Source: Thermogutta sp039793925 (GTDB lineage Bacteria > Planctomycetota > Planctomycetia > Pirellulales > Thermoguttaceae). From it: 64,000 nt of DNA. Location: positions 8,614-72,613 of the forward strand of contig NZ_JBAMME010000370.1 in the NCBI RefSeq assembly GCF_039793925.1, given 5' to 3'. Made by a program: the position numbers and the translations under genes. Positions 1 through 9,288 of this stretch are shown one piece after another (position 1 is the first letter of the stretch; each line of letters opens with the position of its first letter). A model generated the notes under the pieces. It saw only the letters and a list, made by a program, of their open reading frames with translations, was not told where the DNA came from and did no database searches.

Positions 1-2
1 AA

Positions 3-305
3 CTCGTTTTGGCAGCCGCCGAATTCCTTTGGGAAACAATGCCCCCGGAGGTAATCATTCTTTCGGCAGGGACCGATGGTGAAGATGGTCCCACAGATGC
101 TGCAGGGGCTTTCGTCGACCGTGCTGTGATCGAGCAGGCGAAAGAACTGGGATTTTCGCCTTCAGATTTTCTCTATCGCAATGACGCTTATCATTTTTTT
201 GAGCCCCTCGGATCTCTGTTGCGGACAGGCCCCACACATACGAATGTCTGTGATGTTCGAATCGTTTTGACCCACCCCTGCCAGCCCCCTCAAGGTGCGC
301 ACTGA
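3..305 (+). CDS. Glycerate 2-kinase, C-terminal part (MOFRL domain), partial
   Basis: The reading frame enters from the left edge and runs to a stop at 303-305, so only the last 100 or so residues are present. The remaining piece carries the MOFRL-family signature seen at the end of glycerate kinases of the GckA/TtuD type: a hydrophobic strand followed by SAGTDGEDGPTDAAGA, then a NDAYHFFEPLG stretch and GPTHTNVCD near the end. Known enzymes of this family phosphorylate D-glycerate to 2-phosphoglycerate in the cytoplasm and feed it to glycolysis. The TTG at position 9 is only an in-frame codon, not a real start. The gene is convergent with the LysM gene, with about 9 bases between their stops, so a shared terminator would have to lie inside coding DNA. 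Confidence 0.88.
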   Translation, partial: LVLAAAEFLWETMPPEVIILSAGTDGEDGPTDAAGAFVDRAVIEQAKELGFSPSDFLYRNDAYHFFEPLGSLLRTGPTHTNVCDVRIVLTHPCQPPQGAH

Positions 306-314
306 CGTTCCGTT

Positions 315-1886
315 CTATTGCCGAAGAACGTTCCCCGCAGCCTGAGACGAGACCGCGGCCTCAGGAAGGAGCAGTGTGATGCCGGGACGGAAGTGTTCAA
401 GCTTGTCGCCGAGTCGGTCGCGGTTTAATTGATAGATTTCCACCCAGCGTGAGGCTTTTCCGAGCTGCTCTCGGGCGATATCAAAGAGCGTTTCTCCTTC
501 CTGCACCGTGTAGGCTCGCCGACTCACAGTAGAATTCTCGGAAAAAGGCGGAGTCAAGTTATTACGATCTGCAACGAGCGGTGGACTGTAGGGCATGCCT
601 GATAAAGCAGCCGACGTCGGCGCGCCTGACCAGGCGGGCGGTACGGTGGGCTGTGAGCTGCTGGAAGCCGTAGCCGGTGTTTCTGTACCTGCCAAGGGCA
701 ATTGGGAAGACCGCGCGGGAATCAGCCCTACTCCGTGTTGTTCGCTTTGGCCCCCGAAAGGCAGAGTTGGGCTGACGGGCCCTTGCGATTGTTGCTGGCC
801 TGGACTGCTCGCTTCGGGGGACCTGAAGGGAATGCCTGGGGCCCGTTGGTTGCTAAGTGGTGGCGCCCCGGCAAAGAAATCACCGGGGATAGTGCCGGGC
901 ACCGATTGCGACTGCGTGCCAAACGCTGCGCTACCAGAACTGATAGGAGTGGAATCCAGTGAATTTGCAGCCGGTACCGACTGCCCACCACCATCGCGGA
1001 CGGGACTGCCGATACCGCTCAAAGTCGACGGATTGGCTGGCGGGATCGGATCATTACCCATGGGCTGCGAATTCTGATCCGGTTCGCTCGGATTCCAACC
1101 CGCCGTGAATCCTTGATTGGTCAAACCAGACCCCTTGTTGGTCGCGTTGAGAGGAGTGCTGTCTGGTTGTCCGAAGGGTAGAGACGGTACTGCCTGTGGT
1201 TGTTCTGTGGCCACGGGCTGGTTCGGCTCTAGTGCGTAGTAGCCCGAATTGTGCGACGCACTTCCCAACGGTGCGCCGAGGGGTGGCGACTCTGATGCGT
1301 CACGTGGGGCTGGGCCGTTACCAAGATTGACCGGGGTGTTGTCTAGATTCAGCGGTGGCACGACCGGCCACACAGTCTCTGAGTTAGACACGCGGGATGG
1401 CCCGTTCGCATCAATGGATCTATTGCGATCGTTCTGCTGGGAAGCCGCACCCGTGGGTATTGAGCCTTCCGCAGTCGTGCCTGGTTGAGGCGGTGCTTTG
1501 ATTCCGCTCACCGGCCCCCCACCAGAACCGTTCGGTTCCCCGCGAGGAAAACTATGCAACGGCTGCTCGGGTTGCTCGCCTGCACCATTCGGTACCTGAA
1601 CGGCTCCCCCCGTATTTTTCTCCGTACTAGCAACAGGAGACTGGTCGCCGGATGCCTTTGCCGTCTCGCTCGGGCGCAGGGTCATCAATCGATAGGCCAC
1701 AACAGCAGCCAAAACGAATCCCAGAACCCCCAGGATTACCAAACCCACGCGGATTTCGAACGAAAATCGCGATGTAATCGGCTCTTCCAGGAATTGTTCT
1801 GAAGAGTCGAGCCCCTCCCCGGAAAGAGCGTCACGATCTGGATGCTCGCGATTTTCTTGTTCAGGAGCTTTATCTATTTTTCCCAT
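315..1886 (-). CDS. Single-pass membrane protein with C-terminal LysM domain
   Basis: A 523-residue protein with three visible parts. Residues 1-44 are charged and probably cytoplasmic. One hydrophobic segment lies at about 45-68 (from IRVGLVILG to AYRLMTL). A long Pro/Ser/Gly/Asn/Gln-rich linker covers about 70-455. A LysM domain sits at about 458-508 (YTVQEGETLFDIAREQLG). LysM modules bind N-acetylglucosamine-containing polymers such as peptidoglycan, so the protein probably anchors in the inner membrane and reaches the wall. I chose the ATG ending at 1886 because GGGAGAAG lies just before it; an in-frame start 29 codons upstream (1973) has no such site. It lies downstream of ileS on the same strand and could be cotranscribed. 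The linker is low-complexity and would be poorly conserved. Confidence 0.8.
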   Translation of the reverse strand: MGKIDKAPEQENREHPDRDALSGEGLDSSEQFLEEPITSRFSFEIRVGLVILGVLGFVLAAVVAYRLMTLRPSETAKASGDQSPVASTEKNTGGAVQVPNGAGEQPEQPLHSFPRGEPNGSGGGPVSGIKAPPQPGTTAEGSIPTGAASQQNDRNRSIDANGPSRVSNSETVWPVVPPLNLDNTPVNLGNGPAPRDASESPPLGAPLGSASHNSGYYALEPNQPVATEQPQAVPSLPFGQPDSTPLNATNKGSGLTNQGFTAGWNPSEPDQNSQPMGNDPIPPANPSTLSGIGSPVRDGGGQSVPAANSLDSTPISSGSAAFGTQSQSVPGTIPGDFFAGAPPLSNQRAPGIPFRSPEASSPGQQQSQGPVSPTLPFGGQSEQHGVGLIPARSSQLPLAGTETPATASSSSQPTVPPAWSGAPTSAALSGMPYSPPLVADRNNLTPPFSENSTVSRRAYTVQEGETLFDIAREQLGKASRWVEIYQLNRDRLGDKLEHFRPGITLLLPEAAVSSQAAGNVLRQ

Positions 1887-2120
1887 CCTGCTTCTCCCAC
1901 CGATTTCGGGCCGCAGCGGCATTGAGAGGAGTTGCTTGGTTTTATTCACTCTTGAAATAGGGTGCAAGAGCAATTTTTTGTGGAAAGCGCACGGTCTGCC
2001 CGCATGCCCGTAATGCAGAAACGAAGTCGAGATGGAAGGTCACACGTCAACGAAAACCCATTGTTAACGTGACCCTAAAACAACATCTGGTGAACGGCTT
2101 CGCATTCGCAGGCGCGCCAA

Positions 2121-5100
2121 CTATCGAGAATTCCCAGCGGTTTCACCGGGCACCCTTTTCAGATAAACCCTGAGCGACGCGTTGCCGAGTTTCATCTCGG
2201 TTGGATTTGCATCCGGTAACGGCCCAAAATCAAACCGGATGGCGAGAGTTTCGCTCATGATCCAGTCTTTGTGGGTCAGCAATGCTTGCCGAACTTCTTT
2301 ATCGTCCGCCACCACACCCAGTTCGATCCGGTCCGTGAAATCGCAGTCTAACTCCTTACGTTGGTTCTGCACGGCATGAACAAAATCACGCGCGAGACCT
2401 TCGGCGATCAGCTCCGGCGTCAATTCCGTGGAAATGACCACCACCCCGACTTTCCCCTGGGCGGCCGTCCAACCAGGTTTGGCGTTTAAGCGGATTTGGA
2501 TATCCTCCTTATCGAGAACAATTTCCTCGTCGGCCAGTGGTACTTTTACCCTACCCTGTTCTTCGAGCTCCCGTAAGAGGGCACCACCGTCCGCCCGGCT
2601 CAGCCATTCCTTAACCGCGGGAAGCAGTTTCCCCAGACGAGGACCCAATCGTTTGAAGTCGGGCAAAACGGTATATGAGACATACTCATCTGCCCGGTCC
2701 CGCCATTCCACCTTCTTAACGTTAAGTTCTTCGGCGATCAGTTCGCTGTGGGCTTGAAGCCACGCCGACTGACCGCGATCTGCCACCACAATCTCCACTT
2801 TGGCAAGAGGTTGGCGCACCTTTAACTTGACGTTCATGCGGGCAGCGCGACCCAGCGACACAATTTCGCGAACAGCTCCCATCAGGCCGCACAATTCTTC
2901 GTCAACAAGTTCCGGATACTCGCCCGGATAATCGCACAGATGAACGCTTCGCCGAACGCGATCGCCAAAGACCGCCACGGCGAGATTCTGCCAGAGTTCT
3001 TCCGCCAGAAACGGCACAAAGGGTGCAATCAAACGGACCAGAGTGACCAGACACTCATACAAGGTCCAGTAGGCGTCGAGCTTGTCCTGATCTTTTTTAC
3101 CTGACCAGAAGCGTGCCCGACTGCGCCGCACATACCAATTGGAAAGGGCATCCACAAACTCGGTGATTCGCTGGCAGGCTGCGAAATTGTCATATTCATC
3201 CATGAACTGACAAACGAGCCGCACGGTACGGTACAGCTCGCTGAGCACCCAGCGGTCCAGCTCGGCACGCTCTTTAATCGGTCGATATCCCTCAGCTTGC
3301 GACAGCACTTCGTGTTCCAAATTGCGAGCATCCCCGACGAGGAGCTCGGCGGGATTCCAGCCGTCAATCCGCGCATAAATCACGAAGAAACTGTAAACGT
3401 TCCAAAGGCGCAGCAGAAATTCCGGAATACTCTCGCGAATGGCCTGTTCGCTGTACCGGATGGAAGTCCAGGGCGCCTGATTGGAAAAAAAGTACCAGCG
3501 CAAGGCGTCAGCGCCGTAGCGATCAAAGATCTCCTGCGGCTCTCGATAATTCCGCTTGCTCTTGGACATTTTCTGCCCGTCTTCACCAAGCATCAATCCC
3601 AGCACCACACAGTGCCGATAGGGATGGGGAAACGCGATGTGAGGAGTTTCTACCTCCAGGAAGCGACGCGGATCATCCGGCGGCGTGTCCTTTTCCGGGC
3701 TGAAGAGTAAGGTGCTGATCGCCAGCAGGCTGTAAAACCAGCCTCGGGTCTGGTCGATTGCTTCACTGATAAAATCGGCCGGGAATTGTTCGGCCAACTT
3801 CTCCCGTGAACCCGGCAGGTGTGGATATCCCCATTGAGCAAACGGCATGGCGCCCGAGTCAAACCAGCAATCAATCACGTCGGGCACACGCCGCATTTTG
3901 GCACCGGGGCAAACCGGAGAGTCATAAACGATCGCATCAATGTACGGCTTGTGAACTTTAAGATGCTCCGAGAGCGAGGGATCCGCTTTCTTGGCCGCTT
4001 CCCAAACTTCCATCCCGGTTACTCCCGGCTTCGCCAAAAGCTCGGCGTAGGAACCGATTGCTTCCATGTAGCCGGTTTTCTCACAGACCCAGATGGGAAG
4101 TGGGGTACCCCAGAACCGCTCCCGCGACAGCGCCCAATCCACGTTGCTCTCCAAAAAATTGCCGAATCGCCCGTCTCGGATATTTTCCGGATGCCAGCCG
4201 ATCCGGCGATTGTTTTCGAGCATTTTTTCCTTGAACGCTGTAGTTCGGATAAACCAGCTCTTGCGAGGATACTGGATGAGAGGATCCTCTTCCGCACGCC
4301 AGCAGAACGGATACTCGTGGACGTACTGCTCGAAATGGAAGAGAAGTCCCCTGTTGCGCAGATCTCGGATGATGTCGCGATCGCAGTCCTTGACCCAGCG
4401 TCCCTGGTAATCCGGTGCTTCCTCAGTGAATGTCCCATCCGGCGCCACGGCGCAGATGAGCTGCGGGCCTTCCCCCTCAACAAATCGTTCCTGTTCCCGG
4501 AGGAGCACCTCGTAGTCCACTTCGCCAAATGCGGGAGCCTGATGGACGACTCCCGTGCCGGTGTCGATCGTCACGAAGTCGGCCCCGACCACACGCCATG
4601 CCACATACTCGCGTCCCCCATTTTTGAGACGCCCGACACGTTCTCCGTCTTTTTTGTGGTAGTAATCGTACGGGGGCCGATACCGGCGACCGATCAACTG
4701 ACTGCCCAAAACTGTCTTCGCAATCGTGGCCTTTTTACTAACTTTTTTAGCAATCGTGTCCACAAGCGCGGTCGCAATGATCAGTTTCCTATCCTCGCCC
4801 TCAAACTGGACATACGAATACTCGAGGTCGGGTTTGACCGCAGCGAATTGGTTGCTGGGCAAGGTCCAGGGCGTGGTGGTCCACACAAGCAAGTCCACAT
4901 CCGGCTCGTCGAGGAGGGGAAACCGAACGTACACGCTGGGATCGGCCACCGACCTGTATCCCTGCCCTACCTCGGCAGCGGAGAGAGCCGTGCCTCCCTG
5001 GGCCCACCACCACACAATTTTGTAACCCTGGTAGAGGAGACCTTTCTCAAATAATTTTTTCAACGCCCACCAGACGCTTTCCACGTAACTCTGGTGATAC

Positions 5101-5549
5101 GTGACGTAAGCATCTTCGAGATGGATCCAGAATCCCAGGCGTTCCGTCAGTTGCTCCCATTCGCGCGTGTAGCGGAATACGCTTTCCAGACACCGGCGGA
5201 TAAACGGTTCGACGCCGAAGGCTTCAATATCGCGTTTGGAGTGGATGCCTAACTCCTTGCACACCTCTACTTCGACGGGGAGGCCGTGCGTATCCCACCC
5301 GGCTCGGCGCTCGCAGTAGAATCCCCGCATCGTCTTATAGCGAGGAAAAAGATCTTTGATGGCGCGGGTGAGGCAGTGACCCGGATGGGGCAACCCATTG
5401 GCTGTAGGGGGACCTTCATAAAACACAAATCGCGGGCCGCCGCGCCGCATTTCCAGCGACTGCTCGTAGATCTTGTTCTGCTTCCAGAACTGAATAATTT
5501 TCTCTTCGATAGCAGGAAACGACGGATTGCGCTCGACTGGCCCAAACAT
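2121..5549 (-). CDS. ileS: Isoleucyl-tRNA synthetase
   Basis: 1142 residues, the length of the larger eukaryote-like IleS type. It charges tRNA-Ile with isoleucine in the cytoplasm. The class I signatures are clear: the HIGH-type motif is HPGH at residues 55-58 and KMSKS is at 660-664. The CP1 editing domain (TTTPWTLPSNQF, then GTGVVHQAPAFGEVDY) lies between them, and the anticodon-binding helical domain follows with ESVFR- and YNFAACQR-type segments. Where most IleS proteins have a PxCxxCG zinc knuckle before TALS, this one has WWWAQGGTALS, so that Cys pair is absent. I believe this variant is typical of planctomycete and verrucomicrobial IleS, but that is from memory. Purine nucleoside phosphorylase lies upstream on the same strand, 180 bases away. 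Confidence 0.97.
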   Translation of the reverse strand: MFGPVERNPSFPAIEEKIIQFWKQNKIYEQSLEMRRGGPRFVFYEGPPTANGLPHPGHCLTRAIKDLFPRYKTMRGFYCERRAGWDTHGLPVEVEVCKELGIHSKRDIEAFGVEPFIRRCLESVFRYTREWEQLTERLGFWIHLEDAYVTYHQSYVESVWWALKKLFEKGLLYQGYKIVWWWAQGGTALSAAEVGQGYRSVADPSVYVRFPLLDEPDVDLLVWTTTPWTLPSNQFAAVKPDLEYSYVQFEGEDRKLIIATALVDTIAKKVSKKATIAKTVLGSQLIGRRYRPPYDYYHKKDGERVGRLKNGGREYVAWRVVGADFVTIDTGTGVVHQAPAFGEVDYEVLLREQERFVEGEGPQLICAVAPDGTFTEEAPDYQGRWVKDCDRDIIRDLRNRGLLFHFEQYVHEYPFCWRAEEDPLIQYPRKSWFIRTTAFKEKMLENNRRIGWHPENIRDGRFGNFLESNVDWALSRERFWGTPLPIWVCEKTGYMEAIGSYAELLAKPGVTGMEVWEAAKKADPSLSEHLKVHKPYIDAIVYDSPVCPGAKMRRVPDVIDCWFDSGAMPFAQWGYPHLPGSREKLAEQFPADFISEAIDQTRGWFYSLLAISTLLFSPEKDTPPDDPRRFLEVETPHIAFPHPYRHCVVLGLMLGEDGQKMSKSKRNYREPQEIFDRYGADALRWYFFSNQAPWTSIRYSEQAIRESIPEFLLRLWNVYSFFVIYARIDGWNPAELLVGDARNLEHEVLSQAEGYRPIKERAELDRWVLSELYRTVRLVCQFMDEYDNFAACQRITEFVDALSNWYVRRSRARFWSGKKDQDKLDAYWTLYECLVTLVRLIAPFVPFLAEELWQNLAVAVFGDRVRRSVHLCDYPGEYPELVDEELCGLMGAVREIVSLGRAARMNVKLKVRQPLAKVEIVVADRGQSAWLQAHSELIAEELNVKKVEWRDRADEYVSYTVLPDFKRLGPRLGKLLPAVKEWLSRADGGALLRELEEQGRVKVPLADEEIVLDKEDIQIRLNAKPGWTAAQGKVGVVVISTELTPELIAEGLARDFVHAVQNQRKELDCDFTDRIELGVVADDKEVRQALLTHKDWIMSETLAIRFDFGPLPDANPTEMKLGNASLRVYLKRVPGETAGNSR

Positions 5550-5579
5550 AGGATTAACTCTCGATCCTATCGCACAAGA

Positions 5580-5648
5580 TTCTGGGGGACATCTCCGTTC
5601 GGGATGGCACTACGAGAACTCCCCAGTGAAAGCACCAAGCCCCCAGAA
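5580..5648 (-). promoter_or_regulatory. Possible structured leader upstream of ileS
   Basis: In the 180-base gap before ileS a perfect 9-bp inverted repeat (TTCTGGGGG / CCCCCAGAA, plus-strand arms 5580-5588 and 5640-5648) encloses two small hairpins, CACT/AGTG (5608-5628) and CATC/GATG with an inner CC/GG (5590-5606). Read on the minus strand this is a compact three-way junction ending 31 bases before the ileS ATG. No T-box sequence (TGGNACC) or Ile specifier context is visible. A 9-bp repeat at this spacing is expected a few times by chance in all the intergenic DNA here, so this is only suggestive. Confidence 0.25.
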
Positions 5649-5729
5649 CTTTCCAACGACCGAAACACAGCAACCCACCGCCATTCGCTAGCCCACACTC
5701 CCGCTAAAAGCTGCCCGGGCGAAATGTCA

Positions 5730-6575
5730 TCAAAGTATTCCAAGTTGCCGGGCCTCCTCTCGGAGAATTCCCAAAACGATTTTTCGCAACTTGGGTTCTG
5801 CCTCGGCTGCCACACGGAGGATGTCCTCCACCACGGCAGGCTCGAGGGCATCAGGCAAACACATGTCCGTGACCACTGACAACCCGAGCACTCGCATTCC
5901 CGCATGAACAGCCACAATCACTTCGGGCACGGTGGACATTCCGACAACATCAGCACCAATTCCCCGCAGGAAACGGTATTCCGCCCGTGTTTCCAAATTG
6001 GGGCCGGTTACTGCAACATAGACACCCCGGTGGGCCACAAAATCTTCTCTCCGTGCGATGGCCAGGGCTCGGTCAATGAGGACGGGATCGTACGGCCGCG
6101 ACATGTCCGGAAATCGTGGTCCCAGCGAGTCGTCGTTGGGCCCGATAAGGGGATTCCCATTCATCAGGTTGATGTGATCGTCGATGACGACAATATCACC
6201 CTTTCTGTAATGGGGATTCATTCCACCGCAGGCATTTGAAACGATGAGCAGCCCAGCACCCAAGGCCCGCATCACACGGACGGGAAAGGTAACTTGCTGA
6301 TACGTATATCCCTCGTAGACGTGGAATCGTCCCTCCATGGCAACGACGGGGACGCCTTCCAGCGTACCACAAACGAGCTGTCCGGTGTGACCGATCGTTG
6401 TGGAGCGGGGAAAGTGGGGGATTTCCTCGTAGAGAATAACGGCCTCCTGCTGGATTTCAGCGGCCAGGCTTCCCAATCCTGTTCCCAAAATGATCCCCGC
6501 ATGGGCCTGCCTTGACCACCGGGTGCGAACCGCTGCCACCGCCTCGTGAATTTGTTGCACCAGTACTGATGTCAT
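5730..6575 (-). CDS. Purine nucleoside phosphorylase (trimeric PNP-I type)
   Basis: 281 residues, the normal size for the trimeric purine nucleoside phosphorylases (PunA / human PNP type). It splits inosine or guanosine with phosphate into the base and ribose-1-phosphate in the cytoplasm. Visible family motifs are the phosphate loop GTGLGS (31-36), GRFHVYEGY (82-90), SNACGG (113-118), GPNLETRAEY (191-200), which carries the base-contacting Glu, and VGMSTVPE (211-218). The region near 247 reads TDMCLP rather than the more usual TNxAAG, so the base-specificity residue is not the standard Asn; I cannot say how that changes preference. It lies upstream of ileS on the same strand. Confidence 0.93.
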   Translation of the reverse strand: MTSVLVQQIHEAVAAVRTRWSRQAHAGIILGTGLGSLAAEIQQEAVILYEEIPHFPRSTTIGHTGQLVCGTLEGVPVVAMEGRFHVYEGYTYQQVTFPVRVMRALGAGLLIVSNACGGMNPHYRKGDIVVIDDHINLMNGNPLIGPNDDSLGPRFPDMSRPYDPVLIDRALAIARREDFVAHRGVYVAVTGPNLETRAEYRFLRGIGADVVGMSTVPEVIVAVHAGMRVLGLSVVTDMCLPDALEPAVVEDILRVAAEAEPKLRKIVLGILREEARQLGIL

Positions 6576-6786
6576 CGCTGCGCCGAAGCCACTCCGAATT
6601 CGAGAAGTTCTTCACTCTTGCCAATCCCGCTACACTCCGTACCCCCTGAATCGGTCCAGAGGTCTAGCACTCCAACCGGCAACAACCGCCCCCCGGAGCC
6701 GTTCGGTTCCGGCAGCTTGCTCCGCAAGTGCCGATCAACCACTCTGATGCCTGCCCCGATAATGCATCATCAAAGCCTGCTCAAAT

Positions 6787-7269
6787 TCAGAATTCTTCTT
6801 CGTCCTCTTCGAACTCTTCCTCTTCGATTTCTTCCTCGAACTCTTCTTCGTCCTCTTCGAGCTCCCTGTCCGGTTCTTTGGTAACTTCCTCCTCCTCTTC
6901 TTCTGCCTCTTCCGTTTCTTCCTCTAGGTCTCCGAACTCACGCTCGATCTCGGCCTCGTACTCCGGCTCAAACTCGAAATCATCATCAAAATCATCATCA
7001 AAATCATCTTCGTCGAATTCGTCAAAGTCGTCGTCGGGCGGAGGTACCGTGGGCGTGAATTCCACCGACGATTCGTCGCCGTCCGTATCCAGGTTGTCGT
7101 CCGTGGCCTCGTCATTCCAATCAGGAGGCACTTCGTCCAACACCATAGCGTGTATCTCCTTATCCGTTTCAGGTATATCCAGCCGCTCCGCTCCCATGAC
7201 GTTCCCGCCACCCGTCATGCCGCCGGGGCGTGTTTGTTCCCGTGTTTGTTCCAGAGTTGACTCGGTCAC
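6787..7269 (-). CDS. Extremely acidic low-complexity protein, unknown function
   Basis: 160 residues. The first 75 or so are ordinary and mildly acidic (a segment EIHAMVLDEVPPDW stands out). From about residue 76 to the end almost every residue is Asp, Glu or Phe, in short repeats such as DDDFDEFDEDDF and EEEEFEEDEEEF. There is no signal peptide or membrane segment. The repetitive GAA/GAT codons also give the opposite strand a long Ser-rich open frame, which is a shadow. I do not recognise a family. Such tails can bind basic proteins or cations, but that is inference. The gene is isolated, reading toward purine nucleoside phosphorylase 211 bases away. Confidence 0.7.
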   Translation of the reverse strand: MTESTLEQTREQTRPGGMTGGGNVMGAERLDIPETDKEIHAMVLDEVPPDWNDEATDDNLDTDGDESSVEFTPTVPPPDDDFDEFDEDDFDDDFDDDFEFEPEYEAEIEREFGDLEEETEEAEEEEEEVTKEPDRELEEDEEEFEEEIEEEEFEEDEEEF

Positions 7270-7728
7270 TTATTGCTTCAAAGCTTTTTAGTTTACCCGT
7301 CACGGCAGGGAGGCGGTAGTCGGGCGATTATTCTCGCGAAAACACGCAAATACCGTCGATGTCGGCAGACGGCACAAATGGCAGAAACAAGGCCGTTGGG
7401 CTGATGTGGCGAGTCGGCCCGGAATGGGTATGAGAGGCGTGCCGGTTCAGTTATCGGTGGAACTTCCTCGTCACGTCCGGTTTTTTCCCTCACCGGATGA
7501 CGAGAACGCGACCGGCTGTCAGCAGCACCGGCCCTGGTGATTGGGTTTGCGCGAAGGTACCATAATCCGGGACGTTCGAGGCCCCTGACTGAATCGCTCC
7601 AGATAAGGGAAGGAGTATTGACAAGATCGCTTCGCATCAGGTGTCTAAAACGAAGTCGTAAGGGCCTCTGCCTGAGTCCGTCGGTTGGCAACTGCATTGC
7701 TGCGTACACTGGGAAGGAGGTGGCATCC
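7270..7728. other. Intergenic, divergent promoter region, nothing recognised
   Basis: 459 bases between the divergent acidic-protein gene (minus) and the deacetylase-like gene (plus). Both promoters must lie here. A strong ribosome-binding site (GGGAAGGAGGTG, 7711-7722) precedes the plus-strand gene. I saw no good -35/-10 pair, no RNA gene and no convincing small gene; open frames on both strands here have no ribosome-binding site or recognisable content. Confidence 0.5.
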
Positions 7729-9120
7729 ATGGCGAGCGTTTCCCGGCGTCGATTCCTGCAAGTTGGTGCCGCTGTTCTCTCCGGTGCTTTAGGCCGAAAT
7801 ATTGGCTGGACATTCCAACCTCCTGGAGAGCGTCCTTCGCGGACACCCGATGTCATAGTGCTCAATCCACGCTGCCGAGTGCCGGTTTCGCTCATCATTG
7901 ACGATTCGACATGTCTTGTGAACCTTGCCCATTTCGCCATGCCGCAGTTTGCGGAAGTCTGGCCAAACCGAGCCGAGTATCAAAAGTCCTGGCGTCAATT
8001 CCCTCGAGAGATCCCCGATGCATTTGTTCAGAAATTCATGGCGTGGTGCGGGGAAAACGGTGTGAAAGGAAAATACAGCGTCGTTCCTTACCCCGCCTGT
8101 GTGGGCTGGCTGGACCGCGACCTGCCGGGCTGGTCCCATCAGGAGTTGGAGAGAAGCCTCCGCATCGTTCGCGAGGAGATCATGCCCCATTGGGACATCC
8201 ACCCCGAGATGGTCACCCACACGTGGGTCATCAACACAAAGACCGGCCGGCCGTACGAGGAACGCTCCCAACGGTTCATGGAAAACTGGGGTTGGAGCGA
8301 GGGACGATCCGCCGAGGAACTGACGGATTACATTGCGTACGCTCTCCAAATCCTGAAAAACGCTGGACTACGGTGCGAAGGGATTACCACGCCGGGCGGT
8401 TTTGGAAGTCGGGCACGCCCCCAACTCTCCATCGCGACCCTGGAAGCCTGTCGGGACGTGTTTCAGGTGGAAATCCCTCATTATTTTCGGGATGTCTTCA
8501 CGGGAGCGGAAAGCGTGGCCCCACGGGTGGAAAATGCCACAGGACTGGATGGCCCCGAACCGCGGTGCGTCGTGTCGATCATCGGCTGCACCGGGGACTG
8601 GTTCGGCGGATGGGATGGCGATACACCCGGCTCCCCTGACAAATTCATCACCCCAGATTTGGCCTCAGGCCGCCTGGTGGAAGTGATCACCCGGGACGAG
8701 CCAGCCGTTATGGTGTGCCACTGGCCCGGAATGTTCTTCAATGGAAAGGAGCTGGGCTTCCGAATCCTTCAGGAAGTTGTCAAGCGCTTGCATGCGCGAT
8801 TCGACAATCTAATTTGGATGAACCTCTCCGAAATTGCCCGATATTGGGCAGCCAGGGAGTTGACAAGAATCACGATCGCCGGGCAACAAATCGCCTTCAC
8901 TGCACCATTTGCGTGTCCCGGCTTCACTATCGAGCTTTCCAGAAACCCCCAAAAAGCTCCCCAGCTTCACCACGAATCGCAGCGCGTCGTTTTTCAAGAA
9001 GTCTCGAGCTGGCGGGACCTGCGACCTGGCACGTTCTGCAAAAAGAATCAGGGCCCCGGAGACCGGTACGTGTTCTGTTTTGACCTGCCCAAAGGGAAGT
9101 CATTTATCGCCCTGCAATGA
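7729..9120 (+). CDS. Tat-exported polysaccharide deacetylase-like protein
   Basis: 463 residues starting at the ATG that follows GGGAAGGAGGTG by 6 bases. In-frame starts further upstream (from 7537) have no such site and would bury the signal. The N-terminus SVSRRRFLQVGAAVLS is a twin-arginine signal, so the protein is exported folded. The body resembles the NodB/polysaccharide-deacetylase barrel: IIDDST (about 56-61) in the place of the metal-binding Asp motif, HWDIHPEMVTHTW (about 153-165) for the His-x-x-x-His-type motif, TTPGGF (about 220) and CHWPG (about 330) near the later strands. Members act on N- or O-acetyl sugars, but this is a divergent member and I cannot assign a substrate. It converges on the secreted sulfatase gene, which fits a role in acidic or sulfated polysaccharide handling. 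Confidence 0.72.
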   Translation: MASVSRRRFLQVGAAVLSGALGRNIGWTFQPPGERPSRTPDVIVLNPRCRVPVSLIIDDSTCLVNLAHFAMPQFAEVWPNRAEYQKSWRQFPREIPDAFVQKFMAWCGENGVKGKYSVVPYPACVGWLDRDLPGWSHQELERSLRIVREEIMPHWDIHPEMVTHTWVINTKTGRPYEERSQRFMENWGWSEGRSAEELTDYIAYALQILKNAGLRCEGITTPGGFGSRARPQLSIATLEACRDVFQVEIPHYFRDVFTGAESVAPRVENATGLDGPEPRCVVSIIGCTGDWFGGWDGDTPGSPDKFITPDLASGRLVEVITRDEPAVMVCHWPGMFFNGKELGFRILQEVVKRLHARFDNLIWMNLSEIARYWAARELTRITIAGQQIAFTAPFACPGFTIELSRNPQKAPQLHHESQRVVFQEVSSWRDLRPGTFCKKNQGPGDRYVFCFDLPKGKSFIALQ

Positions 9121-9288
9121 CCGCAGCCGCTGTTCGAAACAGTACGCTGCAACGGGAATCCAACTCTCCCAATGTCGATCACCCGCTGCAGGACGGTCCT
9201 CGGACTTTGCCGTCTCTTGCCATAGGGAACATCAATGCGCTGCCCGCAAAGACGATCGGCAGCCGGTGCGCCAGGTAAAATGGTCACG

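Noticed and set aside
3819..5054. 411-residue open frame on the plus strand
   Set aside because: It lies antisense within ileS, whose motifs are clear on the minus strand, and its translation has no recognisable features.
5550..5729. T-box riboswitch before ileS
   Set aside because: No TGGNACC T-box sequence or antiterminator/terminator pair is visible, so only an unspecific structured leader is listed.
6728..7291. Serine-rich open frame on the plus strand
   Set aside because: It is the complement of the GAA/GAT repeats of the acidic protein; it has no ribosome-binding site and its Ser runs come only from that codon bias.
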